Source of the DNA: Herbaspirillum rubrisubalbicans
GTDB taxonomy: Bacteria > Pseudomonadota > Gammaproteobacteria > Burkholderiales > Burkholderiaceae_D
Assembly (NCBI RefSeq): GCF_003719195.1
Contig: NZ_CP024996.1
Span: 868,001-932,000 of the forward strand
Direction of reading: 5' to 3'
DNA: 64,000 nt
Shown: positions 32,978-41,476 of the stretch, one piece after another
How the letters are laid out: each line of letters opens with the position of its first letter
Position numbering within the stretch: the stretch's first letter is position 1
The notes under the pieces: generated by a model
Database searches by the model: none
Told to the model about the DNA's origin: nothing
Seen by the model: the letters and a program-made list of their open reading frames with translations, nothing else
Position numbers and translations under genes: made by a program

Positions 32978-35101
32978 TTACAGATCGATCTTCATGCGCG
33001 CCACCACGGTACGCTCCGCGCCCGGCATCACGTAGAGGTTGTTCCACGAGCCCGGATAGTAGTTGCGATTGAAGAGGTTGTTCACATCCAGCGACAGCCG
33101 CACATGCTTGCTCACCTGCCAGTAGCTCAGCAGCTTGACCGTCGCATAAGCCGGCAGCGAGTAGGTGTCGGCCGTATTGCCCGAACGATTGCCCACATAG
33201 TTGATACCGCCACCCAGGCCATAACGCGCACCGCTGGCGGTGGCATCCTCGCGGATGGCCAGCAGGCCGGCGCTATAGGCCGGGATATTGGTCAGGCGGG
33301 TGCCGGCTGCCAGGGTCTTGTCCTTGGTCACGCGCGCGTTGTCCCAGGAAAAATTGGCCGAGATGCGCCAGTGTGCATCCAATTGACCATAGGCATCGGC
33401 TTCGAAGCCGGTGCTCTTGGCTTCGCCTGCGGCCACCATGAAGCCGGGTACGTCGCTGGCGGTCAGCACATTGGTCTTGGTGATGTCGTAGAGAGCGAAG
33501 TTGGCACCCAGGCGTTCATCGCTGGTCTGCAGCTTGAGGCCGGCTTCATAGGCGGTCGAATGCTGCGGATCGAAGGCGCGGCCGTTGACGTCCACCCCGC
33601 TATTGGGACGGAAGGACTTGCCCGCCGACAGGTAGAGCGAACTCCAGGCATTGGGCAGATAGCTGATGCCGGCGCGCGGAGAGACCGCACTTTGCTGTTG
33701 CGAGGTGTTGGTCACACCGCCGACGCGGTTCTGGATGCTCTGGTTGTACTGGTCCCAGCGCAAGCCGGCCAGCAGCTTCCATTGCGACGACAGGCTCAAC
33801 TGGTCCTGGACAAACACGGCCTTGACACGCTGGTGTTCGTCCGAGCTGCTGGTGCGATTGGTCAGCGGTAGCAGGGGGCTACTGCCATAGACCGGATTGT
33901 AGATGTCGATGGAGGTGAGGGCGGCCGAACGCAGGATTTCGGTATTCATCCACAAAGTGGAACTCTCCGCCCCGAGTAGCAGGGTGTGGCCGATGGTGCC
34001 GGTACTGAAGTTGCCTTGCAGCTCGGCCTGCACCGAGGTATCGCGCGAGGGAAGCTGACGCCAGGTGCGGGTGCGCCTCAGGGTGCGGTTGTCGGCGGCC
34101 AGGGGATTGCTGAGAGCGGCTTCGGTATAGAAACCGTCGAAGCTGCTTTCCTTGTAGCTGGCGCCGAGCTTGGCACGCCATTGTTCGGACAGGGTGCGTT
34201 CCAGCGTGAGCTGGTGGGTGTTGCTGCGCATGGCCATGTTGCCGTCCGAGGGTTCGTTGAGCACGCGGTCGCGCGGCAAGCCACCCAGTACGCCGCGCAC
34301 GTTGATCAGTCCACGGTCCAGGGGCGTACTGGCTTGCAGGAATTCGGCTTCGTAGTTCAGCAGGGTGTCCTTGTCGATCACCCAGGCTAGCGACGGCGCC
34401 ACCAGCGAGCGACGATTGCTGAGCAGGCTGGAGCGGCTGTCGCCTTCCTCTGTCATGGCAATGAGGCGATAGGCCAGGTTCTGGCTCAGCGGCCCGGTGC
34501 TGTCCACGGTGGCGCGCTTGAGGCCACCGCTGCCGGCGCTCAACTCGGCGCTGTTCTTGCGGGTGAACTGCGGTTTCTTGGTGACGATGTTGATGGTGCC
34601 GCCTGGCTCGCTGCTGCCATAGAGCGCCGCCGCCGGGCCCTTGAGGAATTCGATACGCTCGATGGTGGCCGTATCGCGGCGCGGGTTGTAGCCGCGCGAA
34701 CCGGGGAAGCCATTGACCAGGAAACCCATGTCGGTGCTGCTGAAGCCGCGGATGGCGAAGTTGTCCCAGGTACCGCCGAAGTCATTGAGCCGGCTGATGC
34801 CGCTGACGTAATCCACCGTATCGGCCAGGCGCACCGCGCCCAGGTCTTCGATCTGCTGGGTGGTCATCACACGCACGGCCTGCGGGATTTCCATCAACGG
34901 GGTATCGGTGCGGGTGGCGCCGCTGGTGCTGGGCGCAAGGTAGCTGCTCTTATCCTTGCTGGCCGAGACGCTGACCTCCGGCAAGGCGGTCGCACTGCCA
35001 CTGTCTTGGGCCGGTGTTTGCGCCCAGGCCAGGGGCGCTGCAGTGATCAGGCTGGCGGCCAGCCAGCAGGCGGTAGAGGGAAGTGCTTGTTGCGTCGTCA
35101 T
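32978..35101 (-). CDS. TonB-dependent siderophore receptor
   Basis: A 707-residue outer-membrane protein. Signal peptide about 1-27 ending LAWA. The plug domain has the IPQAVRVMTTQQI segment (about 72-84), YVSGISRLNDFGG, FAIRGFSS and IEFLKGPAAALYGSSEPGGTINIVTKKP, the family signature. A 22-stranded barrel follows, ending ARMKIDL; the last residue is Leu, not the commoner Phe. Length and plug motifs are those of FhuE/FoxA/FpvA-like hydroxamate receptors without an N-terminal signalling extension. A Fur-box-like site lies about 40 bp upstream. No TonB or transporter gene is adjacent. Confidence 0.9.
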   Translation of the reverse strand: MTTQQALPSTACWLAASLITAAPLAWAQTPAQDSGSATALPEVSVSASKDKSSYLAPSTSGATRTDTPLMEIPQAVRVMTTQQIEDLGAVRLADTVDYVSGISRLNDFGGTWDNFAIRGFSSTDMGFLVNGFPGSRGYNPRRDTATIERIEFLKGPAAALYGSSEPGGTINIVTKKPQFTRKNSAELSAGSGGLKRATVDSTGPLSQNLAYRLIAMTEEGDSRSSLLSNRRSLVAPSLAWVIDKDTLLNYEAEFLQASTPLDRGLINVRGVLGGLPRDRVLNEPSDGNMAMRSNTHQLTLERTLSEQWRAKLGASYKESSFDGFYTEAALSNPLAADNRTLRRTRTWRQLPSRDTSVQAELQGNFSTGTIGHTLLLGAESSTLWMNTEILRSAALTSIDIYNPVYGSSPLLPLTNRTSSSDEHQRVKAVFVQDQLSLSSQWKLLAGLRWDQYNQSIQNRVGGVTNTSQQQSAVSPRAGISYLPNAWSSLYLSAGKSFRPNSGVDVNGRAFDPQHSTAYEAGLKLQTSDERLGANFALYDITKTNVLTASDVPGFMVAAGEAKSTGFEADAYGQLDAHWRISANFSWDNARVTKDKTLAAGTRLTNIPAYSAGLLAIREDATASGARYGLGGGINYVGNRSGNTADTYSLPAYATVKLLSYWQVSKHVRLSLDVNNLFNRNYYPGSWNNLYVMPGAERTVVARMKIDL

Positions 35102-35141
35102 CGAAATTCAACCTGCCATGCAAATAATCGGGAGGCCGAAT

Positions 35142-35165
35142 ATAAATGATAATCGTTAACAATTG
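35142..35165 (-). promoter_or_regulatory. Fur-box-like operator of the siderophore receptor
   Basis: AAATGATAATCGTTAACAATT (35144-35164 region) resembles the Fur consensus GATAATGATAATCATTATC: TGATAAT is followed by a diverged right half with TTA. The surroundings are AT-rich and lie just upstream of the receptor start at 35101. Iron repression via Fur is inferred. Confidence 0.6.
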
Positions 35166-35227
35166 TTGGTAAAGTGTAAGATTTTTGTGAAAAATCGTCA
35201 GTAATAGTTGTTATTTTGCAATATGGC

Positions 35228-36370
35228 CTATTTCAGTGCCGAGATCTGCCCCGTGCGGATCAGGCGGGCACGCAGCACGTTGCGACTGATGTCGAGCAGG
35301 CGTGCGGCCTGCACTTGATTGCGTTCGCAAAATTCGAAGGCGGTACGAAAGACGGTGTCTTCGATCTTTTCGAACAAGCCGGCCTGGGACTGGTTGAACA
35401 GCGACTGCAAGACTTGCTCCAGGGCTTGCAGCGGATCGTCGGCATGGCTACCCACCACTGGCTGCGCTGCACCCAGTCGCTCCACGTGGGAGAGGTGCAA
35501 GTGCTCGGCGCGCAGTTGCTCATCCTGGCAGATCAGCAGGGCATGATGGATGGCATTTTCCAGCTCGCGGATATTGCCGGGCCAGTCGTGGCTGCGCAGC
35601 TTGCGCTCGCCCTCGGCATCGATGCCACGGGCGCCATAGCCCAGGCGTTGGCGGTATTCATCGAGGAAGTGATAGGCCAGCGGCAGGATGTCTTCGGGCC
35701 GTTCGCGCAGCCGCGGAATGGTCAACTGCACCACCTGCAGACGATAGTAAAGATCCTGGCGGAAATGCCCGGCTGCCACCGCATCCTGCAAGCGCACGTT
35801 GGTGGCGGCGATGATGCGCACGTCAATCGGAATACTGCGACGCGAACCCAGGCGCACCACTTCACGCTCCTGCAGCACACGCAATAGCTTGACCTGGATC
35901 GCCAGTGGCAGGTCGCCGATTTCATCGAGGAACAGCGTGCCGCCATTGGCCGCTTCGAACCATCCCGCCTTGTGAGCAATGGCGCCGGTGAAGGCGCCTT
36001 TTTCATGGCCGAACAATTCGCTTTCGGCCAAGTTCTCGGAAAACGCCCCGCAGTTCACGGCCACGAACGGACCATTGCGCCGCGTGCTCAACTCGTGCAC
36101 GTGGCGCGCAATCAATTCTTTACCGGTACCGGTGGCGCCGATGATGACTACGTTGGCGTCACTGGGGGCCACCATCTGCACGCGTTCCAGCAAGGCCACC
36201 GACACCGGGTCGTGAAAGACCTGGGCGGTAGCGCGAATGGAGGTGCCGAGCTTGCGCGCATGGGGGAGCGTCAGCAGTGGCGTGGCAGTGCGTGCAGCCT
36301 CGGTGGAGGAGGGCAGCGCATACAGATGGGCAGAGCGATTGCTGGCGTTCATGTCAGGCTCCGAGCTCAT
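35228..36370 (-). CDS. sfnR: sigma-54-dependent activator SfnR
   Basis: A 380-residue enhancer-binding protein. AAA+ domain: Walker A GATGTGKE (78-85), sigma-54 contact loop GAFTGA (125-130), Walker B GTLFLDE (144-150), arginine-finger region [19 protein letters not shown]-terminal Fis-type helix-turn-helix ([20 protein letters not shown]). The N-terminus is only about 50 residues with no receiver or PAS domain, as in SfnR of Pseudomonas, so it is probably controlled by its own level, under sulfur limitation. I start at [10 protein letters not shown]; the frame extends 19 codons further. Divergent from the sulfone operon, whose upstream region has the matching sites. Confidence 0.88.
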   Translation of the reverse strand: MSSEPDMNASNRSAHLYALPSSTEAARTATPLLTLPHARKLGTSIRATAQVFHDPVSVALLERVQMVAPSDANVVIIGATGTGKELIARHVHELSTRRNGPFVAVNCGAFSENLAESELFGHEKGAFTGAIAHKAGWFEAANGGTLFLDEIGDLPLAIQVKLLRVLQEREVVRLGSRRSIPIDVRIIAATNVRLQDAVAAGHFRQDLYYRLQVVQLTIPRLRERPEDILPLAYHFLDEYRQRLGYGARGIDAEGERKLRSHDWPGNIRELENAIHHALLICQDEQLRAEHLHLSHVERLGAAQPVVGSHADDPLQALEQVLQSLFNQSQAGLFEKIEDTVFRTAFEFCERNQVQAARLLDISRNVLRARLIRTGQISALK

Positions 36371-36614
36371 GGGAGTGATCCCAACGAGGGTAGCGATGCG
36401 GGGGGAAGGTGAAATTAATTCTAACAATATGCGCCAAGCTTCTTAACGACCAATTCAGCATAAGTATGCTCGGTTTGTTTTGGTTGATTAGCCGCAAACG
36501 CTTGTCTGACAAGGCGCTGACGGTGATCTGTCGGGATGGGGCGACAATGGGTGCCGACAGGCCAAACGAGATGTACAGACTTAAAAAAATAAGTCATCCG
36601 GTCCTCTCGGAACT

Positions 36615-36660
36615 TGCTGCTCCAGCAGCAGCCATTGTGCACATTGCTGCTGCAGCAGTA
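36615..36660. promoter_or_regulatory. two palindromic activator sites (probable SfnR UAS)
   Basis: Site 1, TGCTGCTCCAGCAGCA (36615-36630), is symmetrical except for its central two bases. Site 2, TGCTGCTGCAGCAGTA (36645-36660), contains the perfect palindrome CTGCTGCAGCAG. Their centres are 30 bp apart, about three helical turns, and lie about 110 and 80 bp upstream of the predicted transcription start. Confidence 0.7.
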
Positions 36661-36673
36661 ACACGTTTTTTTG

Positions 36674-36686
36674 CAAGTCATTGATT
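36674..36686 (-). promoter_or_regulatory. IHF-binding site
   Basis: On the - strand the bases AATCAATGACTTG match the IHF consensus WATCAANNNNTTR at every defined position. The site lies between the palindromes and the -24/-12 promoter, where DNA bending brings an activator to sigma-54 polymerase. Confidence 0.7.
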
Positions 36687-36703
36687 TGCAAGGCTTTGCA
36701 GGC

Positions 36704-36719
36704 TGGCACGCTCTTCGCT
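36704..36719 (+). promoter_or_regulatory. sigma-54 (-24/-12) promoter of the sulfone operon
   Basis: TGGCACG, four bases, TCGCT fits the consensus TGGCACG-N4-TTGCW with one mismatch (C for T in the -12 element). Start of transcription is expected near 36730, giving a 50-base leader before the FMN reductase gene. Confidence 0.8.
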
Positions 36720-36779
36720 GAAGAAGAGCTACGCAATCGATGTCGCGTCCCCCTTCTTCAGCATAGGAGCGTTCCTTTC

Positions 36780-37340
36780 ATGAGCCGTCCACTGCAAGTC
36801 GTCGTCGTCGCCGGAAGCGGCCGCCGTCCCTCCCGTACCCTGGGCCTGCTCAATGCCATTGCCGCGCAACTGGGTCAGCACCTGAGCATCCAGACCGAAG
36901 TGGTGGCCCTGTCGGATCTGACCGGGCAGTTGCTCGGTGCCACTGAACTGGACCAGTTGCCCGCGCCGGTACGCCAGAACATCGCCGCTATTGAGGCGGC
37001 CGACCTGCTGCTGGCGGGCAGCCCCGTCTATCGCGGGTCCTACTCGGGTTTGTTCAAACACCTGTTCGACCTGGTGCCGCAGGAGTCGCTGTTCGGCAAG
37101 CCGGTCCTGCTGGCGGCCACCGGTGGCAGCGATCGCCATGCATTGACCATCGATCACCAGTTGCGTCCGCTGTTCGCCTTCTTCCAGACCCTCACGTTGC
37201 CGCTGGGCGTGTATGCCAATGCCCAGGAATTCGACAACGAAACCATCATCAGCACCGCCTTGCAGGAGCGTATCGCACTGACCGTGCAGCGTGCCCTGCC
37301 GGTATTGCAGGCGCTGACTACCGCACGCAGCAACGCATGA
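36780..37340 (+). CDS. NAD(P)H-dependent FMN reductase (MsuE/SsuE-like)
   Basis: A 186-residue flavodoxin-like reductase: VVVVAGSGRRPSRTLGLLNAI (FMN phosphate loop, about 6-26), LLLAGSPVYRGSYSGLFKHLFDLV (about 77-100), and LLAATGGSDRHALTIDHQLRPLF. It supplies FMNH2 to the flavin-dependent monooxygenase SfnG encoded next; MsuE does so in Pseudomonas. The ATG at 36780 follows AGGAG by 9 bases. First gene of the sigma-54 operon. Confidence 0.85.
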   Translation: MSRPLQVVVVAGSGRRPSRTLGLLNAIAAQLGQHLSIQTEVVALSDLTGQLLGATELDQLPAPVRQNIAAIEAADLLLAGSPVYRGSYSGLFKHLFDLVPQESLFGKPVLLAATGGSDRHALTIDHQLRPLFAFFQTLTLPLGVYANAQEFDNETIISTALQERIALTVQRALPVLQALTTARSNA

Positions 37341-37404
37341 CATCGATGCACTGAATTTATTTTTCACTCCCCCCGATTACCCGAATTCCCCAAGGAGATT
37401 CTCC

Positions 37405-38595
37405 ATGAGCCAAGCCCCCTCTCACACCTCCCACACCTCCCACACCTCCCACAACGCTTCCGCCGCCCGCACCGATGCCGTCAAGTTCGCCTATTGGGTG
37501 CCCAATGTCAGCGGCGGCCTGGTGGTCAGCAAGATCCCGCAGCGTACCGAATGGAGCCTGGAGTACAACCAGCGCCTGGCCGTGGCCGCCGAAAAAGCCG
37601 GCTTCGAATATGCCCTGAGCCAGATCCGCTTCACCGCCGGTTATGGTGCCGAATACCAGCATGAATCGGTGTCCTTCAGCCAGGCCCTGCTGCACGCCAC
37701 CACCAAGCTCAAGGTGCTGGCCGCGATCTTGCCAGGGCCGTGGCATCCGGCCGTGGTGGCCAAGCAGATCGCCACCATCGATCACATCTCCAATGGCCGT
37801 ATCGCCATCAACGTGGTCAGCGGCTGGTTCAAGGGCGAGTTCCAGGCCATCGGCGAACCCTGGCTGGAACATGATGAACGCTATCGTCGTTCCCATGAAT
37901 TCATCCAGGCACTGAAGGGGATCTGGACCCAGGATGACTTCACCTTCAAGGGCGATTTCTATCGCTTCAACAATTACACCCTGAGCCCCAAGCCGGTCCA
38001 GAAACCGCACCCGGAAATCTTCCAGGGCGGCAGCTCCCGTGCGGCGCGCGACAATGCGGCCAGCGTCTCGGACTGGTACTTCACCAACGGCAATACGGTC
38101 GAGGCATTGAAGGCGCAGATCGACGACATCCAGGCCAAGGCCGCACAGAACGGCCACAAGGTGCGCATCGGCGTGAATGCCTTCGTGATCGCCCGCGATA
38201 CCGAGGAAGAAGCGCAAGCCGTGCTGGAGGACATCATCAAGCACGCCCACGTGGAAGCGGTGCACGCCTTTGGCGACGCCGTCAAGCAGGCCGGCAAGGC
38301 GTCGCCGGAAGGCGAGGGCAACTGGGCCAAGTCCAGCTTCGAAGACCTGGTGCAATACAACGATGGTTTCAAGACCAACCTGATCGGTACACCGCAACAG
38401 ATCGCCGAGCGTATCGTGGCCTTGAAGGCGGTCGGTGTGGACCTGGTGCTGACCGGCTTCCTGCACTTCATCGAGGAAGTCGAATACTTCGGCCAGAAGG
38501 TCTTGCCGCTGGTGCGTGAGCTGGAGGCCCGCCAGGCCGCTGGCGCAGTGCAAGGCAATGCCAGCCGCTCGGCGGCCCTGGAAGCGGTGGCATGA
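37405..38595 (+). CDS. sfnG: FMNH2-dependent dimethyl sulfone monooxygenase
   Basis: A 396-residue bacterial-luciferase-type TIM barrel. KFAYWVPNVSGGLVVSKIPQRTEWS near the N-terminus, FTAGYGAEYQHESVSFSQALL, and VVSGWFKGEFQAIGEPWLEHDERYRRS are the family hallmarks of SfnG, which oxidises dimethyl sulfone to methanesulfinate and formaldehyde using FMNH2 and O2. SsuD is the near alternative; the context favours SfnG. A stretch of repeated Ser-His-Thr (residues 6-16) comes from a short tandem DNA repeat. The stop overlaps the next start (ATGA at 38592). Confidence 0.88.
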   Translation: MSQAPSHTSHTSHTSHNASAARTDAVKFAYWVPNVSGGLVVSKIPQRTEWSLEYNQRLAVAAEKAGFEYALSQIRFTAGYGAEYQHESVSFSQALLHATTKLKVLAAILPGPWHPAVVAKQIATIDHISNGRIAINVVSGWFKGEFQAIGEPWLEHDERYRRSHEFIQALKGIWTQDDFTFKGDFYRFNNYTLSPKPVQKPHPEIFQGGSSRAARDNAASVSDWYFTNGNTVEALKAQIDDIQAKAAQNGHKVRIGVNAFVIARDTEEEAQAVLEDIIKHAHVEAVHAFGDAVKQAGKASPEGEGNWAKSSFEDLVQYNDGFKTNLIGTPQQIAERIVALKAVGVDLVLTGFLHFIEEVEYFGQKVLPLVRELEARQAAGAVQGNASRSAALEAVA

Positions 38596-39467
38596 CCATG
38601 ACCAGCACGCTGCAGCCGCAGCTGGCGCCGCTGGAGCTTGGCGCTGCTGCTCATGCCACCGCGCCGCTGGCCAGGCAGGCCAGCGCGCCGGTGCTGCAAC
38701 TGAGCGACGTCAGCCTTTCCTTCGGTGGCGTGCAGGCCTTGAGCCACATCGACCTGGCCATCCATGCGCGCGAGATCCTGGCCGTCATCGGCCCCAATGG
38801 TGCGGGCAAGAGTTCGCTGGTCAATGTCATGAGCGGCTTGTATCGCCCCACCCAAGGCCAGGTCCAGCTGGCAGGCCGATACTGGCCGCAGGTGCCGACG
38901 GCCCGCCTGGGCCGGCTCGGCGTGGCGCGCACCTTCCAGAACCTGGCCTTGTTCAAGGGCTTGAGCGTGCGCGACAACATCGTGCTGGGTCGGGTCAATG
39001 CCATGCGCGCCAGCTTCCTGGAACAGATCGCCGGCCTCGGACGAGCTCGGCGCGAACGCCAGCAGGCGCGCGCACTGGCCGACCAGATGATCGCCTTCCT
39101 CGATCTGGGTGCCCATGCCGAGCGCGTGGTCGGCGGCCTGCCCTATGGCCTGCAAAAGCGTGTGGAGCTGGCGCGTGCGCTGGTGGCGCAGCCGCACCTG
39201 CTGTTGCTGGATGAACCCATGGCCGGCATGACCGTCATCGAAAAAAGCGAGATGGCCGGTTTCGTGCGGGCGGCACGTGACCAGTTCGGTACCGCCATCC
39301 TGCTCATCGAACATGACATCGGTCTGGTCTTCGACCTCTCCGACCGCGTGGCCGTGCTCAACTATGGCCGCAAGATCGCCGATGGCACCCCGGCCGCAGT
39401 GCGCCAGGATGCAGCCGTGATCGAGGCCTATCTCGGCGTGGCCCACCGCGAACAGGAGGCCGCGTGA
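38592..39467 (+). CDS. branched-chain-type ABC transporter ATPase (LivG-like)
   Basis: A 291-residue ATPase. Walker A GPNGAGKSS (about 67-75), signature GLPYGLQKRVELARALV, Walker B LLLLDEPMAGM, H-loop IEHDIGLVFDLSDRVAVLNYG, which is the LivG subfamily ending. It pairs with the LivF-like ATPase at the operon end. Residues 1-30 are an Ala-rich extension; an ATG 6 bases downstream is also possible. Located between sfnG and two LIV permeases, so transport of a sulfone or sulfonate is likely. Confidence 0.85.
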   Translation: MTMTSTLQPQLAPLELGAAAHATAPLARQASAPVLQLSDVSLSFGGVQALSHIDLAIHAREILAVIGPNGAGKSSLVNVMSGLYRPTQGQVQLAGRYWPQVPTARLGRLGVARTFQNLALFKGLSVRDNIVLGRVNAMRASFLEQIAGLGRARRERQQARALADQMIAFLDLGAHAERVVGGLPYGLQKRVELARALVAQPHLLLLDEPMAGMTVIEKSEMAGFVRAARDQFGTAILLIEHDIGLVFDLSDRVAVLNYGRKIADGTPAAVRQDAAVIEAYLGVAHREQEAA

Positions 39468-40363
39468 TGGCTGATTTCGATTGGGTATTCTTCGCCGAAG
39501 TGCTGACCGGTGGTCTCCTCTCGGGCGTGATGTATTCGCTGGTGGCCATCGGCTTCGTGCTGATCTACAAGACCTCGGGCGTACTCAATTTCGCCCAGGG
39601 CGCGCAGTTGCTGTTTGCCGCGCTGACCTTCGTGAGCCTGGTGGAGCATGGCATCCCGTTTGCACTGGCATTGCTGCTGACGTTGGCGGCCATGATCCTG
39701 CTGGGCCTGTCGATCGAACGGGTGGTGCTGCGCCCGCTGGTGAACCAGTCGCCGATGACGCTGTTCATGGCGACCCTGGGCCTGTCCTATGTGATCGAGG
39801 GCGTGGCGCAGTTGCTGTGGGGTACGCAAGTCCATGCGCTGGACCTGGGCATCGACGATACCCCGCTGCATGTAGGCCAGATGATGATTTCTTCCTTCGA
39901 CCTGTTCGCCGCCATCACGGCCGCCCTGATGGTGGCGCTGCTCTCGGCCTTCTTCCGCTATACCCGCATGGGGCTGGAATTCCGGGCCCTGGCCGATGAC
40001 AGCTATGCCGCCCTGGCCGTGGGCTTGCGCCTGCCGCGCATCCTCACCGCGGTGTGGGCCACGGCCGGCCTGATTGCCTTGATCGCGGGGCTGTTGTGGG
40101 GGGCGCGTCTCGGGGTGCAATTCTCGCTCTCGCTGGTGGTGTTGAAGGCCTTGCCGGTGCTGGTGCTGGGCGGTTTCGATTCGATCCTGGGTGCCATCGT
40201 CGGCGGTCTGCTGATCGGTGCGCTGGAAAAACTGGCCGAGGTCTACCTGGGGCCGCTGGTGGGCAGCGGCATCGAGGGCTGGTTCGCCTATGTCGCCGCG
40301 CTGGCCTTCCTGCTGGTCAAACCAAGCGGCTTGTTCGGACAAGCTGCGCTGCAAAGGGCATGA
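39467..40363 (+). CDS. branched-chain-type ABC permease (LivH-like)
   Basis: A 298-residue inner-membrane permease with about eight spans. GVMYSLVAIGFVLIYKTSGVLNFAQG (about 16-41) is the LivH signature; FRALADDSYAALAVGL and VLVLGGFDSILGAIVGGLLIG are the expected later motifs, the latter containing the GG of the ATPase-coupling loop. AGGAGG lies 7 bases upstream of the ATG at 39467, so I prefer it over GTG at 39464. Overlaps the preceding stop by one base. Confidence 0.88.
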   Translation: MADFDWVFFAEVLTGGLLSGVMYSLVAIGFVLIYKTSGVLNFAQGAQLLFAALTFVSLVEHGIPFALALLLTLAAMILLGLSIERVVLRPLVNQSPMTLFMATLGLSYVIEGVAQLLWGTQVHALDLGIDDTPLHVGQMMISSFDLFAAITAALMVALLSAFFRYTRMGLEFRALADDSYAALAVGLRLPRILTAVWATAGLIALIAGLLWGARLGVQFSLSLVVLKALPVLVLGGFDSILGAIVGGLLIGALEKLAEVYLGPLVGSGIEGWFAYVAALAFLLVKPSGLFGQAALQRA

Positions 40364-40364
40364 A

Positions 40365-41429
40365 ATGACCACTTCCTTCACTCCCTACGCCGCTTCTGCT
40401 GCGCCCAAGGCCCATCCTGCTGCGCAGTTACGGCGGGCTTGGCCCTGGCTGCTGTTGCTGGTGGTGGCCTATGGCGTGCTGCCCTGGGCTGCCTCCAACT
40501 ATGTCATCGATGCCTTGCTGATTCCCTTCCTGGCGCTCTCGCTGGCCGCCGTCGGCTTGAACCTGTTGACCGGTTATGCCGGCCAGCTCTCGCTGGGCAG
40601 CTCGGCCTTCATGGCGGTGGGCGCCTTTGCTGCCTACAACATCAACCTGCGCGTGGAAGGCTTGCCGCTGCTGCTGTCCATCGCCCTGGCCGGTCTGGCC
40701 GCAACCGCCGTGGGCCTGGTGTTCGGCCTGCCCAGCCTGCGCCTGCGCGGTTTCTACCTGGCCGTCTCGACCCTGGCTGCGCAGTTCTTCGTGCAATGGG
40801 TGCTGGTCAAGTTCAGCTGGTTCAGCAACGACAATCCCTCCGGTGTCATCGACGCTCCCGCGCTGGTGGTGGGCGGGATCAGCTTCGATACCCCGGCCGG
40901 GCGCTATCTGTTCGCGCTGGGCATCGTCACCGTGCTGACCCTGTTGAGCTGGCGCCTGGTGCTGACCCAGACCGGCCATCATTTCATTGCCGTGCGCGAC
41001 AACGAGCAGGCTGCACGGGTGATCGGCATTCCGGTGTTGCGCACCAAGCTGCTGGCCTTTGCCATCTCTTCCTTCATCATCGGCGTGGCCGGGGTGTTGT
41101 GGGGCTTCGTTTACCTGCGCACGGTGGAGCCGGCCGGCTTCAACCTCGACCGCTCCTTGCAGATTCTCTTCATCGTCATCATCGGTGGCCTGGCGACGAT
41201 ACGCGGCGCCTTCCTGGGGGCCGCGCTGATCGTGGTCTTTCCACTGCTGCTGTCGCGCCTGGGCAGCTTGCTGCTGGGGCAGTGGTTCGACTCGGGCGTG
41301 CTGGAGATGAGCCAACGCATCGTGCTGGGGGCGCTGATCATCTTTTTCCTCATCGTCGAACCACAGGGGCTGGCGGCGCTATGGGAGCGGGCGCGCCGCA
41401 GCCTTCATCAGCGCGCATCTTCTACCTGA
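40365..41429 (+). CDS. branched-chain-type ABC permease (LivM-like)
   Basis: A 354-residue permease with about nine or ten spans. SLAAVGLNLLTGYAGQLSLGSSAFMAVGAFAA and RGFYLAVSTLAAQFF are LivM signatures; VRDNEQAARVIGI is the conserved cytoplasmic coupling loop. It starts 2 bp after the LivH stop (ATG at 40365). With LivH it forms the channel of a six-part LIV-type importer. Confidence 0.88.
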   Translation: MTTSFTPYAASAAPKAHPAAQLRRAWPWLLLLVVAYGVLPWAASNYVIDALLIPFLALSLAAVGLNLLTGYAGQLSLGSSAFMAVGAFAAYNINLRVEGLPLLLSIALAGLAATAVGLVFGLPSLRLRGFYLAVSTLAAQFFVQWVLVKFSWFSNDNPSGVIDAPALVVGGISFDTPAGRYLFALGIVTVLTLLSWRLVLTQTGHHFIAVRDNEQAARVIGIPVLRTKLLAFAISSFIIGVAGVLWGFVYLRTVEPAGFNLDRSLQILFIVIIGGLATIRGAFLGAALIVVFPLLLSRLGSLLLGQWFDSGVLEMSQRIVLGALIIFFLIVEPQGLAALWERARRSLHQRASST

Positions 41430-41476
41430 TTTTTTTACCTTCACTTCCAACCTCACCACGGAGAAGCTCTCTGACC

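Noticed and set aside
40439..41476. N-terminal extension of the binding protein (784-codon frame)
   Set aside because: It overlaps the LivM gene out of frame; the signal peptide at 41477 marks the true start.
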